Shown here: positions 1 to 6,467 of the stretch, one piece after another
Layout of the letters: every line of letters begins with the position of its first letter
Numbering within the stretch: position 1 is the stretch's first letter
Source: Planctomycetaceae bacterium
Lineage (GTDB): Bacteria; Planctomycetota; Planctomycetia; Pirellulales; Thermoguttaceae
Direction: 5' to 3'
Assembly (NCBI GenBank): GCA_031278315.1
Contig: JAITKS010000069.1
Location: 1-7,659 of the forward strand
Length of the DNA: 7,659 nt
Program-made: the position numbers and the translations under genes
The notes under the pieces: model-generated
Databases searched by the model: none
Told to the model about the DNA's origin: nothing
The model's input: the letters and a program-made list of their open reading frames with translations, nothing else

Positions 1-87
1 TAAAATCTAAAAATTACAAAATCTGATTTCTCTGTGTTCTCTGTGTCCTCTGTGGTTAATAAAAAAAATATTCCACTGATATATTAC
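1..87 (+). repeat. Composite intergenic repeat, right-hand part
   Basis: In order: an A/T arm (1-20), three 9-nt tandem units (28-36 TTCTCTGTG, 37-45 TTCTCTGTG, 46-54 TCCTCTGTG), a GGTTAAT tail, an A-run, and the terminal motif CACTGATATATTAC at 74-87. The arm and tandem recur in the opposite orientation around 950-1000. The terminal motif is the exact reverse complement of 7491-7504. The sequence starts inside the repeat, so its left part is missing here. No coding potential is seen. Confidence 0.75.
28..54 (+). repeat. 9-bp tandem repeat, three units
   Basis: Three contiguous 9-mers, two identical TTCTCTGTG and one TCCTCTGTG. An inverted two-unit version lies at 958-975 and an eroded version near 766-790, so unit number varies between copies. 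Confidence 0.85.
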
Positions 88-124
88 TAAAAAACGAATT
101 TTAAAGTGTAATTGGTATAAATAG

Positions 125-649
125 TTACTTTGCTTTTGTTAGAATCTCCCAAAGCGCATTTAACGATTGCGGTATAACTTTTGTTGAGCTTATTGTCGTT
201 GTGAAATTTGTGTCTCCATTCCATCTTGGTACGATGTGCCAGTGTAAATGCCCCGGTAATCCTGCACCGGCAGAACGTCCTAAATTCAAGCCGATATTGA
301 ATCCGTCTGGTTTCATTAACTCTTCGATAATTTTTACCCATCTGCCGATTTCTTGGAAAATTTTTAATTGTGTATTATCTGTTAATTTGTCCAAACAGCC
401 CGTATGAATGTGCGGCGCAATAAGTAAATGTCCATTGTTATACGGAAATTTATTCAATATAGTTACTGTTTCTTCTGTCCGGCAAATTACAAAACGTTCC
501 CTGTCATGCGACTTGTCAAAAATCGATTGACAAATAAAGCAATCAGCATCCGCTTCTAATCCAACATCAACTCGTTCTAGTTCTTTATCGTTGTCTTCGT
601 TGTCAATATAAGACATTCGCCAAGGTGCCCAAATAATATCCATTGTCAT
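125..649 (-). CDS. HIT family protein (Ap4A phosphorylase / hydrolase-like)
   Basis: A 174-residue protein of the histidine triad superfamily. The triad is at H134-x-H136-x-H138 within GHLHWHIVPRW, preceded by the glycine-rich NLGRSAGAG segment; H136 or H138 would supply the nucleophile that forms the nucleotidyl-enzyme intermediate. The N-terminal WAPWRMSYI (residues 7-15) and a CxxC pair (C37, C40), probably part of a zinc site, are typical of the HIT branch that includes bacterial diadenosine tetraphosphate phosphorylases and ATP adenylyltransferase-like enzymes. The FPYNNGHLLIAP stretch (69-80) is the conserved strand before the triad. Length is normal for the family. The start at 649 is supported by GAGGT at 656-660, six bases upstream; a second ATG at 643 is less well placed. 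It is a cytosolic enzyme, probably clearing dinucleoside polyphosphates or other nucleotide conjugates; the exact substrate cannot be read from sequence. It is divergent from the AMMECR1-MEMO gene and probably monocistronic. Confidence 0.93.
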   Translation of the reverse strand: MTMDIIWAPWRMSYIDNEDNDKELERVDVGLEADADCFICQSIFDKSHDRERFVICRTEETVTILNKFPYNNGHLLIAPHIHTGCLDKLTDNTQLKIFQEIGRWVKIIEELMKPDGFNIGLNLGRSAGAGLPGHLHWHIVPRWNGDTNFTTTISSTKVIPQSLNALWEILTKAK

Positions 650-680
650 TTTTTTACCTCACTTTCTTTGTATCTTTCAA

Positions 681-790
681 ATTTAGGCGTTTACATTACA
701 GACATGACGCCTGCGTTCCGTCTAAAATTAGTTTTAGAAATTCACTTAAACCGTAAATCTTAAATCCTCTGTTTTTTTTCTGTGGTTAAT
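681..790 (+). repeat. Eroded copy of the composite palindromic repeat
   Basis: TTTAGGCGTTT at 683-693, GACGCCTGCGTTCC near 706-719, then CTAAAAT and TTCACTTAAA up to about 750 match the right half of the 7518-7630 element in the same orientation. A decayed tandem module follows (CCTCTG at 766-771, CTGTGGTTAAT at 780-790). The left hairpin and part of the arm are lost. This lies in the gap upstream of the HIT gene, which otherwise holds no gene. Confidence 0.7.
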
Positions 791-926
791 AGAAACAAAA
801 CTGATTTTTCAAGTATGTTGACTATATATTATAACAACGTGCGAAAAAAAATATCCGTTCGGGAAATTCGTTTCGTAATGTATCAATCTTCAATGCAGCC
901 GTGCGCGATATATTCATCACACACGA

Positions 927-945
927 AATCAATCAATCAATCAAT
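927..945 (+). repeat. AATC microsatellite
   Basis: Four exact AATC units at 927-942 followed by AAT. It sits between the 794-926 unique segment and the inverted repeat copy starting near 948. No gene is seen around it; the open frame spanning 782-1108 is made of repeats. Confidence 0.85.
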
Positions 946-947
946 TT

Positions 948-1112
948 ATTTATTAATCACAGAGGACACAGAGAAAGAATATTTTGTAATTTTAGATTTA
1001 AATGAATTTCTAAAAAATATTTTAGTCGGGAACGCGGTCGTCTCGACCGCATATTTAGGCGTTTTTTGTACAAAAACAGTGCAGGCGAGATGTCTGTGTT
1101 TCTCCTAGTTTT
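948..1112 (-). repeat. Composite palindromic repeat, inverted copy
   Basis: Read on the minus strand this has the same arm and tandem order as the other copies: core, AATATTTTTTAG arm, TAAATCTAAAATTACAA arm, 9-nt units (958-966 and 967-975 on the plus strand), then ATTAATAA. The core hairpin GCGGTCGTCTCGACCGC (1034-1050) and TTTAGGCGTTTTTTGTAC that follows are shared with the copy near 7522. The second hairpin (1081-1100) is eroded. The core lies inverted relative to its arm compared with the 7518 copy. About 130 bp of the upstream end of the AMMECR1-MEMO intergenic region lies beyond it. Confidence 0.8.
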
Positions 1113-1186
1113 TGGAAGTTGATTAAATTTTTACATGAGTTTTTTATAAATTCCTTAAAGATTTTTTTAGACACCAGACTATCTAT

Positions 1187-1212
1187 TATAATTTTATAAG
1201 AATGGTTATAAT
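1187..1212 (+). promoter_or_regulatory. Candidate -10 boxes upstream of the AMMECR1-MEMO gene
   Basis: Two exact TATAAT hexamers, at 1187-1192 and 1207-1212, lie 120-150 bp upstream of the start codon in otherwise A/T-rich DNA. Neither has a convincing TTGACA-like box at the right distance, so this is a weak call based on -10 sequence and position alone. Confidence 0.25.
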
Positions 1213-1282
1213 CAAAAAAAATAAGATTAGTTATTTGTTTTATATTGATAATATTTCAAACATTTAAAATTTTGTGAATAAT

Positions 1283-1318
1283 GATTTCAGGAATATTTTG
1301 CGGTGAAATTCCTGAATC
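1283..1318 (+). promoter_or_regulatory. Inverted repeat next to the ribosome binding site
   Basis: GATTTCAGGAAT (1283-1294) and ATTCCTGAATC (1308-1318) are near-perfect reverse complements, one base being missing in the right arm, with a 13-nt spacer. The right arm ends six bases before the GGAG at 1324-1327 that serves the start at 1334. In RNA it would form a stem just upstream of the ribosome binding site; in DNA it could be an operator. Which of these applies, if either, cannot be told. Confidence 0.5.
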
Positions 1319-1333
1319 TCAATGGAGATAATT

Positions 1334-3382
1334 ATGAACGAACCATATATTTCTGGAGAACAGCAGATAGCGTTGTTTCATGCTGTTGGACGCCGTATAG
1401 CGTCGATTGTTACTAATACGCGTTGTGATTCTATTCGTTTACAAACACCTGAAATAGCAGATATTCCGCTGCTTGGTGCATTTGTTAGTTTGAAAAACAA
1501 TGGAGAGCTTCGTAGTTGCATGGGCATGATGTCAGACCAAATGCCGCTCGGTGAGGCGGTCGAGCAAGCGGCGGTTCATGCGGCAAAAGATGATCCGCGA
1601 TTCCCGCCGATTTCAGCTTCCGAACTCTTTGATCTCGACATGGAAATATGGTTACTCTGGGGTATGAAAAGAGTAGCTTCACGCGGTGAATCGCGTTTAA
1701 ACTCGATTATTATTGGAGAGCATGGAGTTCAAATTTCGCAAGGGGGCAATCGCGGTTTGTTGTTACCGTCTGTTGCTGTTGAGCATGAAATGAATGCGAG
1801 GCAATTTCTTGAAGCTGTTTGCCGAAAGGCTGGTTTATCGGCGGATGCGTGGTTGGATGACCGGTCGCTACTGCATACATTTGAGGGGCGGGCGATTAAA
1901 GGTCCTTTTTCTGTAACGAATATTAATAATCAGAAGACGGCGGATGAATTAATTTTTGCGGCGAAATTTCAACGCGGGACTTCGTTATCGAATACGCCGA
2001 AGTTAGCTGATACGGAAGAGGTACGGAATGTATGTGTAGAAACATTTAGAGCGATGACTGAAAATTTATCACCTCCGGTTTATTTTCCGGGTCTTTATGA
2101 CGGCAATGTTTCTGGTGTAATAATTGAGTTTAAAATTCCTGATCGTCCGCCGATTGTTTGTTCTAAAATTTCTGTTCGGCCTGATATTCGATTTCAAGCG
2201 TCTGTACTTGAGTTGATGAAAGTGCTTGGCTATCAAGTTGTACGTCTCGGTGTGACATTTTACGATATACGTGATTTCGTGCTTGATTTAGCGATATTCT
2301 GGGATCCGATAATTCATGGTAATGCGAATCGGTTTGATGTAGATAATGTTGATACATCCCGCCGATGTATATTGATTACAAGCCGCAAGGGGTGGTCTAT
2401 TCATTATGACAGTTCTTGTTCGGCGGATAGATTGGTTCGCAACGGCGCCGATATTCTTGAAGCGGAAGATTTAGATTTATGCGACGTGATCTCTTTTGAG
2501 ATTTCTGCGACTATGGAACGTTTATCTGTTAGTTCGTATCAAAAGGCGCGGGAGTGGGACAAATCGCGGGCGAGTGCGATTGCGGGAACGTTTTATCCGG
2601 CTAATGCCGAAGAGCTTAATGCCGAGCTTGATCGAATGTTAGATCAAGAATGTTTAACTCGTAAAAAAGTTTCGGCGGTTTTAGTGCCTCATGCTGCTTG
2701 GCGGTATTCAGGCAGAATTGCAGCGAAAACATTAGCAGCAGCAGAAATACCGGACCGTGTTATAATTTTCGCACCGAAACATCGGGCGGGAGGAATTGAT
2801 TGGGGAATCGCACCGAATTTGTATTGGGAATTACCGGGTTCACGAATAGAAAGTGATCTCGATTTAGCTGATTCGATTATGAGATATGTTGACTTGATCG
2901 ATTTCGATGCAACTCCGCACGTGAGTGAACATGCAATTGAAGTATTGCTGCCGATTTTGCATCGATTATCTTCTAAAACAAAAATTGTCGCTATTGTAAT
3001 GGCGATCTCTCCGTGGGCGATGATTCAAGCCGGAGCAGCACAATTCGCAAAATTTATGAAATCGTTAGATAAGAAACCGCTATTGATTGTTTCGTCGGAT
3101 ATGAATCATTTCGCTTCAGAAGAAGTAACGCACAAAGTCGATAAAATGACAATTGAAGCTTTGAAAGAATCGGTTGTAAAATCGAATCCTAATATTTTGT
3201 TGGAAACTGTTATGAAAAATCAGATTTCTATGTGCGGAATTGTACCGATGGTATTCGTGTTAGAAACGCTGCGATGCATGGGATGTTTGAGAACAGTTGA
3301 AGAAATAGGTTACACAACGAGCGCCGAATCTTCAGGCGACAAAACACGAGTTGTAGGATATGCCGGATGCTTAATTGAATAA
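1334..3382 (+). CDS. AMMECR1 / AMMECR1-like / MEMO fusion protein (AmmeMemoRadiSam A+B)
   Basis: A 682-residue cytosolic protein. Residues about 8-195 are an AMMECR1 domain: LRSCMG with C62 (normally LRGCIG), DPRFPP (87-92), GLLLP (141-145) and KAGLSADAW (165-173). Residues about 412-682 are a MEMO domain of the class III extradiol dioxygenase-like fold: AGTFYP, VPHAAW with H453, PKHRAGG with H483, SEHAIE with H533, SSDMNHF with D589 and H592, and MCGIVP with C634. The histidines and cysteine corresponding to the human MEMO1 metal-binding residues are kept, so metal binding is likely. Residues about 200-406 look like a degenerate second AMMECR1 domain (inference). AMMECR1, MEMO and a radical SAM protein co-occur in many prokaryotes as AmmeMemoRadiSam; the biochemical role is unsettled. 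Start 1334 is preferred over an in-frame ATG at 1322 because GGAG (1324-1327) is well spaced from it and overlaps the earlier ATG. No radical SAM gene is present nearby. Confidence 0.93.
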   Translation: MNEPYISGEQQIALFHAVGRRIASIVTNTRCDSIRLQTPEIADIPLLGAFVSLKNNGELRSCMGMMSDQMPLGEAVEQAAVHAAKDDPRFPPISASELFDLDMEIWLLWGMKRVASRGESRLNSIIIGEHGVQISQGGNRGLLLPSVAVEHEMNARQFLEAVCRKAGLSADAWLDDRSLLHTFEGRAIKGPFSVTNINNQKTADELIFAAKFQRGTSLSNTPKLADTEEVRNVCVETFRAMTENLSPPVYFPGLYDGNVSGVIIEFKIPDRPPIVCSKISVRPDIRFQASVLELMKVLGYQVVRLGVTFYDIRDFVLDLAIFWDPIIHGNANRFDVDNVDTSRRCILITSRKGWSIHYDSSCSADRLVRNGADILEAEDLDLCDVISFEISATMERLSVSSYQKAREWDKSRASAIAGTFYPANAEELNAELDRMLDQECLTRKKVSAVLVPHAAWRYSGRIAAKTLAAAEIPDRVIIFAPKHRAGGIDWGIAPNLYWELPGSRIESDLDLADSIMRYVDLIDFDATPHVSEHAIEVLLPILHRLSSKTKIVAIVMAISPWAMIQAGAAQFAKFMKSLDKKPLLIVSSDMNHFASEEVTHKVDKMTIEALKESVVKSNPNILLETVMKNQISMCGIVPMVFVLETLRCMGCLRTVEEIGYTTSAESSGDKTRVVGYAGCLIE

Positions 3383-3448
3383 GTATGTCAAATTTAAAAT
3401 AATATATTAGTGGAATAATTGTTTTTCAAATTTTTTGTAATTTTTAAA

Positions 3449-3464
3449 CACGAAATACACGAAA
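3449..3464 (+). repeat. CACGAAA pair with 9-nt spacing
   Basis: CACGAAA occurs at 3449 and 3458, a 9-nt period. The same pair with one base difference between units occurs at 6323 and 6332, again preceded by TTTTTAAA. Confidence 0.6.
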
Positions 3465-3481
3465 GAGAGCTAAATATCAAG

Positions 3482-3530
3482 AAGTCCCGCTAGGGACGAC
3501 ACTTTATTAACCGTATGCTTTAGCTTACGG
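3482..3530 (+). repeat. REP-like palindrome module, copy 1
   Basis: Contains the hairpin GTCCCGCTAGGGAC (3484-3497), ACTTTATTAA, and a second hairpin CCGTATGCTTTAGCTTACGG (3511-3530) with one internal T-T mismatch. The first 29 bp are identical to 3552-3580. Confidence 0.85.
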
Positions 3531-3551
3531 ATCAAGGCTATAAACATATCC

Positions 3552-3600
3552 AAGTCCCGCTAGGGACGACACTTTATTAATTGTATGCTCCAGCATACGG
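3552..3600 (+). repeat. REP-like palindrome module, copy 2
   Basis: Direct repeat of 3482-3530 at an offset of exactly 70 bp. The first 29 bp are identical. The second hairpin (3581-3600) differs in sequence, but its stem is kept and one pair (T-A) is restored where copy 1 has a T-T mismatch, so the structure appears to be what is conserved. Confidence 0.85.
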
Positions 3601-3614
3601 AAGGAGCTAATTAC

Positions 3615-3642
3615 GTGTCGTCCCTGCGGGACTTGGATATGT
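3615..3642 (-). repeat. REP-like palindrome module, inverted partial copy
   Basis: Reverse complement of 3544-3572 apart from one single-base indel in the hairpin loop (GTCCCTGCGGGAC). With copy 2 it forms a long inverted repeat with a spacer of about 42 bp that contains the copy 2 second hairpin. It could act as a transcription-blocking or mRNA-stabilising structure after the AMMECR1-MEMO gene. Confidence 0.8.
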
Positions 3643-3758
3643 GATTGATAATTTAAAATTCGTAAACAACCAAAAAAACGAAAAAAATTATTCCACTGAT
3701 ATGTCAACATTAAAATTAAAATAAATTGAAGATGCGTAAAGGTAAAATTTTTATTCAT

Positions 3759-3764
3759 TATAAT
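3759..3764 (+). promoter_or_regulatory. Candidate -10 box for the GTPase-like gene
   Basis: Exact TATAAT about 90 bp upstream of the start at 3854, in A/T-rich DNA beyond the MITE-like unit. No good -35 box at 16-18 bp; TTGAAG at 3726 is too far. Weak call. Confidence 0.25.
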
Positions 3765-3853
3765 TAGAAAATGCAAAATGAATTTTGTTTGTAGTTTTCT
3801 ATATTATCGAAGTTTTCTTTATTGCTCTGTAGTTAAAAAACGAAATTTGAAAA

Positions 3854-6049
3854 ATGAAATTACGATTATTTGTTTATGGTTCGTGCGGTTCAGGCAAGAC
3901 GAGTTTTTTGCGTCAATTGATTCAAGGAAACGGATTGCGAATTACTTCTAATCAAAAGTTAGTTAAATTCATGTCGAGTTCAATTTCTCCAACGGGTCAA
4001 GTTATTCCGACGACAACAGGATTCGATAGGCTCGAAATAAAACTCGGCAGCGACAGTTATGTAATTTCGGATCGGCAAGGTGAACTTCTTTCGGAGTCTG
4101 TCAATGAGCTGTCATCTGATAAGAGTTGGCTTAGTCTGAATAAAAATTGGGTTGCGAATCAAATTATTTCTTGTGATGCAATTCTATTTTTTTTCGATCC
4201 GACAGCGCAAAGTACAGTTGATTTAATTCGTCAAACCGACCAAATTCAAAAACATCACAATGAGGAATTACTTCGTGCAAAACAGATCATAGATTTTGTT
4301 TTGCGAGTTCGTCAAAATAAATTTACGCCGGTATTATTTATTGTAACTCATTGCGATTTAATAGACTTAATTCCGCAATTGAGCGGGCGGACAGAAAATT
4401 GGATTGTTGCCGTGAATGAATATTTACGTGAATCATACAATGCGTTTTTAGAGGGTTTTTATCCGAAGTCATTGATTTGCCGCGAGCAATTATTTTTTCA
4501 TGTAACAACAATTCAAGAATCGAAACAGCCGCGTAAAACGTCGATTATTCAACCCGGAACCGCACCGCCGGCAAAAGTTGACACAATAAATTGGGTTGAC
4601 TCTTTTCCTTTTGCTGTCGATTTAGCGAATATTTTTCGGCAGGTTTCAAAACATATAAATTTAATAGAGATTTTTCGCCGCAATGATCGGCGCAGTTATC
4701 GTTCTGTAATTTTTGCTTTTGTATTTTGTTTATGTCTAGTATTTTTTGTACCGTTAATTATCAACAAGATGAGTGTACAACCTTTTGTCGGCGAATTGCA
4801 AAAAAACACAATCTCAATTATCGATAGAGTTCCGCAGTTGAAAGCATTTTTCGACAACGATACTGATTCTAATTTCGACGCAACTTTAAATTTTAGTGCT
4901 TTGGATAATTCAAACGAATTGAATAATAAAAACGCTGCCGTACTGAATGAATCACTTTATACTTTGATGAGACAACTAAATAAATTAGAAGACATGAAAC
5001 AACAAGATACAGAAAATTATAAAAATTTATCCGCGAAATGGACAGAAACATTACAAAAAATTGAACAAACATTCGATACATGCAAGTTTGAAAATAATCG
5101 TGTTAAGGCGGAATTGTTTGAAATAATTTTGAGCCGCTTGACTGATTCCTCGGTGCGGGTGACTCCGCAACTCGACAATGTATTAAGGAAGTTTTGGAAC
5201 TTCTATCGCGAAATGTTAATAACTGAACTCGCAGATGAAATACAAGTAAACCAAAGTGCAGGTTCAACAGGCAAACAACAACTTGAAATGTTATGTTCAA
5301 AAATGGAGAGATTCTTTATTGAAACGAATAATTCAAATGTTCGGGGAGACAGTTTTTCATCAAAGCCGAATGAAACAACGAAAGGACTGAAAGATTCAAA
5401 TCAAAAAGAGCAAATCAAACAGGATATTCGTAAAAGTTTCAAAGCGTGTGAGAATTTTCTTGTAAGTTATCCAATTGAAATTCGATTAAGGGAAATTTCG
5501 TATTCGTCAGATATAGGAATAGACCGTGATTTCTTGAGACGCCTTAAAATATCAGGACTCGACAGCAATCCGATTTATATTGATTTAATTATCTCTTCCG
5601 GTTATCGCAATGATAAAGTTTGTCAATTTCTGCCGAACAAAGATCGGGTAACCGTTTTGTTAAATCTTGAATCGAACTTACAAATTTCGCTCGAACAAAT
5701 GTACAAAGGCAATGTAATTTCAAACAAAAACAACACAGCAGATAATAATACAAATAATACGAATAATACAAATGACAAAAATACCGCAGAACAAAATGTT
5801 GAAGATTCCAAAAAACAAAATCAAGAGATCACAGCCGGATGGCAAGAACTTATGATGTGGAATGTTGATCCGCATAAAAATAATAAATCGCTTGAAGGTG
5901 TAGGAATAAAATTTTATCTACAATTTGAAAATGAAAACAACACGCAATATACTTGTGAAGGCGAAGGAATGAAAATTCAATTAGAAATAAAACGAGCAAG
6001 AATAGTTCCCAATTTTTTATGGGAAGTAATAAATCGTACAGCGAATTAA
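3854..6049 (+). CDS. Membrane-anchored GTPase-like P-loop protein, function unknown
   Basis: A 731-residue protein that I cannot assign to a named family. Residues 1 to about 260 look like a TRAFAC-type GTPase: Walker A GSCGSGKT (9-16), TTTG (53-56) as a possible switch I, DRQG (73-76) at the DxxG position, and THCD (165-168) at the N/TKxD position, which lacks the usual lysine. A basic stretch (RRNDRRSYR, 275-283) precedes one hydrophobic helix (about 285-303), so the N-terminus should be cytoplasmic and residues about 305-731 extracytoplasmic. That part has a polar, helix-prone region (about 355-425), several linkers, an Asn/Thr-rich repeat (about 626-640) and a likely beta-rich end (about 660-725). 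The layout loosely recalls TssM/IcmF, which also joins an NTPase domain to a periplasmic part, but I see no IcmF signature and no other secretion gene nearby. The ribosome binding site is weak. It has no close operon partner. Confidence 0.8.
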   Translation: MKLRLFVYGSCGSGKTSFLRQLIQGNGLRITSNQKLVKFMSSSISPTGQVIPTTTGFDRLEIKLGSDSYVISDRQGELLSESVNELSSDKSWLSLNKNWVANQIISCDAILFFFDPTAQSTVDLIRQTDQIQKHHNEELLRAKQIIDFVLRVRQNKFTPVLFIVTHCDLIDLIPQLSGRTENWIVAVNEYLRESYNAFLEGFYPKSLICREQLFFHVTTIQESKQPRKTSIIQPGTAPPAKVDTINWVDSFPFAVDLANIFRQVSKHINLIEIFRRNDRRSYRSVIFAFVFCLCLVFFVPLIINKMSVQPFVGELQKNTISIIDRVPQLKAFFDNDTDSNFDATLNFSALDNSNELNNKNAAVLNESLYTLMRQLNKLEDMKQQDTENYKNLSAKWTETLQKIEQTFDTCKFENNRVKAELFEIILSRLTDSSVRVTPQLDNVLRKFWNFYREMLITELADEIQVNQSAGSTGKQQLEMLCSKMERFFIETNNSNVRGDSFSSKPNETTKGLKDSNQKEQIKQDIRKSFKACENFLVSYPIEIRLREISYSSDIGIDRDFLRRLKISGLDSNPIYIDLIISSGYRNDKVCQFLPNKDRVTVLLNLESNLQISLEQMYKGNVISNKNNTADNNTNNTNNTNDKNTAEQNVEDSKKQNQEITAGWQELMMWNVDPHKNNKSLEGVGIKFYLQFENENNTQYTCEGEGMKIQLEIKRARIVPNFLWEVINRTAN
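5744..5770 (+). repeat. In-gene 9-bp tandem repeat encoding Asn-Asn-Thr
   Basis: Three units of AATAATAC plus A or G at 5744-5752, 5753-5761 and 5762-5770 encode NNT three times (residues 631-639) in a flexible linker of the GTPase-like protein. The repeat is in frame, so unit gain or loss would change linker length without breaking the gene. Confidence 0.8.
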
Positions 6050-6141
6050 CAATTTAAGTTTTGGTAATATACTCATTGTACTTTAGAATTCGGTTTTATT
6101 TTTTGTAACGAAAAAGGTGACCGTTCACGGATAAAACTAGA

Positions 6142-6244
6142 ATCGCCCTGAAAGGGCAACAGGATTTTTTACTGAATCGCCCGCCCCAGCGGCGGGTAAA
6201 AGTCCCCGCCAGTCCCCGCCAAACCGAAGCCCTGAAAGGGCGAT
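6142..6244. repeat. GC-rich palindrome cluster
   Basis: Two copies of the hairpin GCCCTGAAAGGGC (6145-6157 and 6229-6241), extended outward so that ATCGCCCT at 6142 and AGGGCGAT ending at 6244 form inverted ends. Inside are a CCCGCC/GGCGGG hairpin (6180-6196, 5-nt loop) and two exact tandem copies of AGTCCCCGCC (6201-6220). It is far richer in GC than its surroundings. It begins about 90 bp after the GTPase-like gene; no U-tract follows, so it is not a normal intrinsic terminator. Confidence 0.75.
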
Positions 6245-6284
6245 CGTATATTAGAGCAATAATAGTTGTTAATTGTCTGAACTA

Positions 6285-6338
6285 TGATTTTTGTGATTGT
6301 ATGATTGAAATGATTTTTTAAACACGAAACACACGAAA
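6285..6338 (+). repeat. TGATT and CACGAAA tandem modules
   Basis: TGATT begins at 6285, 6294, 6302 and 6311 (spacing 9, 8, 9), followed directly by CACGAAA at 6323 and 6332 (spacing 9). The CACGAAA pair matches 3449-3464. The rest of 6245-6452 is A/T-rich with no coding frame or other clear element that I can see. Confidence 0.55.
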
Positions 6339-6452
6339 ATTTTTATTTCATATTTTTTTGTCAATTTCGTTTTTTTTGTGTTTTGTAATCTCGAAAAACC
6401 AAAAAATTCCGCCTGAAAAATTACGAATTTACAAAATATTTTTACAATTGCT

Positions 6453-6461
6453 TGATATAAT
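6453..6461 (+). promoter_or_regulatory. Candidate extended -10 promoter
   Basis: TGATATAAT matches an extended -10 element (TGn followed by TATAAT at 6456-6461). No good -35 is seen, which extended -10 promoters tolerate. If used, transcription would start near 6468 and give a leader of about 395 nt before the secreted-protein gene. Confidence 0.35.
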
Positions 6462-6467
6462 CATGTC

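Larger units (their letters stand above)
3401..3705. mobile_element. MITE-like unit bounded by inverted terminal motifs
   Basis: The left end at 3401-3420 and the right end at 3686-3705 (AATTATTCCACTGATAT on the plus strand) are reverse complements over about 18 of 20 bases. The same motif ends the repeat at 74-87 and begins the one at 7491. The 305-bp interior holds a CACGAAA pair, two direct and one inverted copy of a palindrome module, and no coding frame. This is the size and layout of a non-autonomous miniature element. No clear target-site duplication is visible, and no transposase is encoded here. Confidence 0.5.

Noticed and set aside
782..1108. Open frame of 108 codons on the plus strand
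   Set aside because: It runs through the 9-nt tandem, the AATC microsatellite and the palindromic repeat copy, has no ribosome binding site, and its product has no recognisable features.
3482..3642. CRISPR-like array
   Set aside because: Only two direct copies and one inverted copy, with structured rather than spacer-like intervening sequence, and no cas genes.
3854..6049. TssM/IcmF component of a type VI secretion system
   Set aside because: A P-loop domain plus an extracytoplasmic part is similar in outline, but the protein is shorter than typical TssM, has one transmembrane helix, shows no IcmF signature, and has no other secretion genes beside it.
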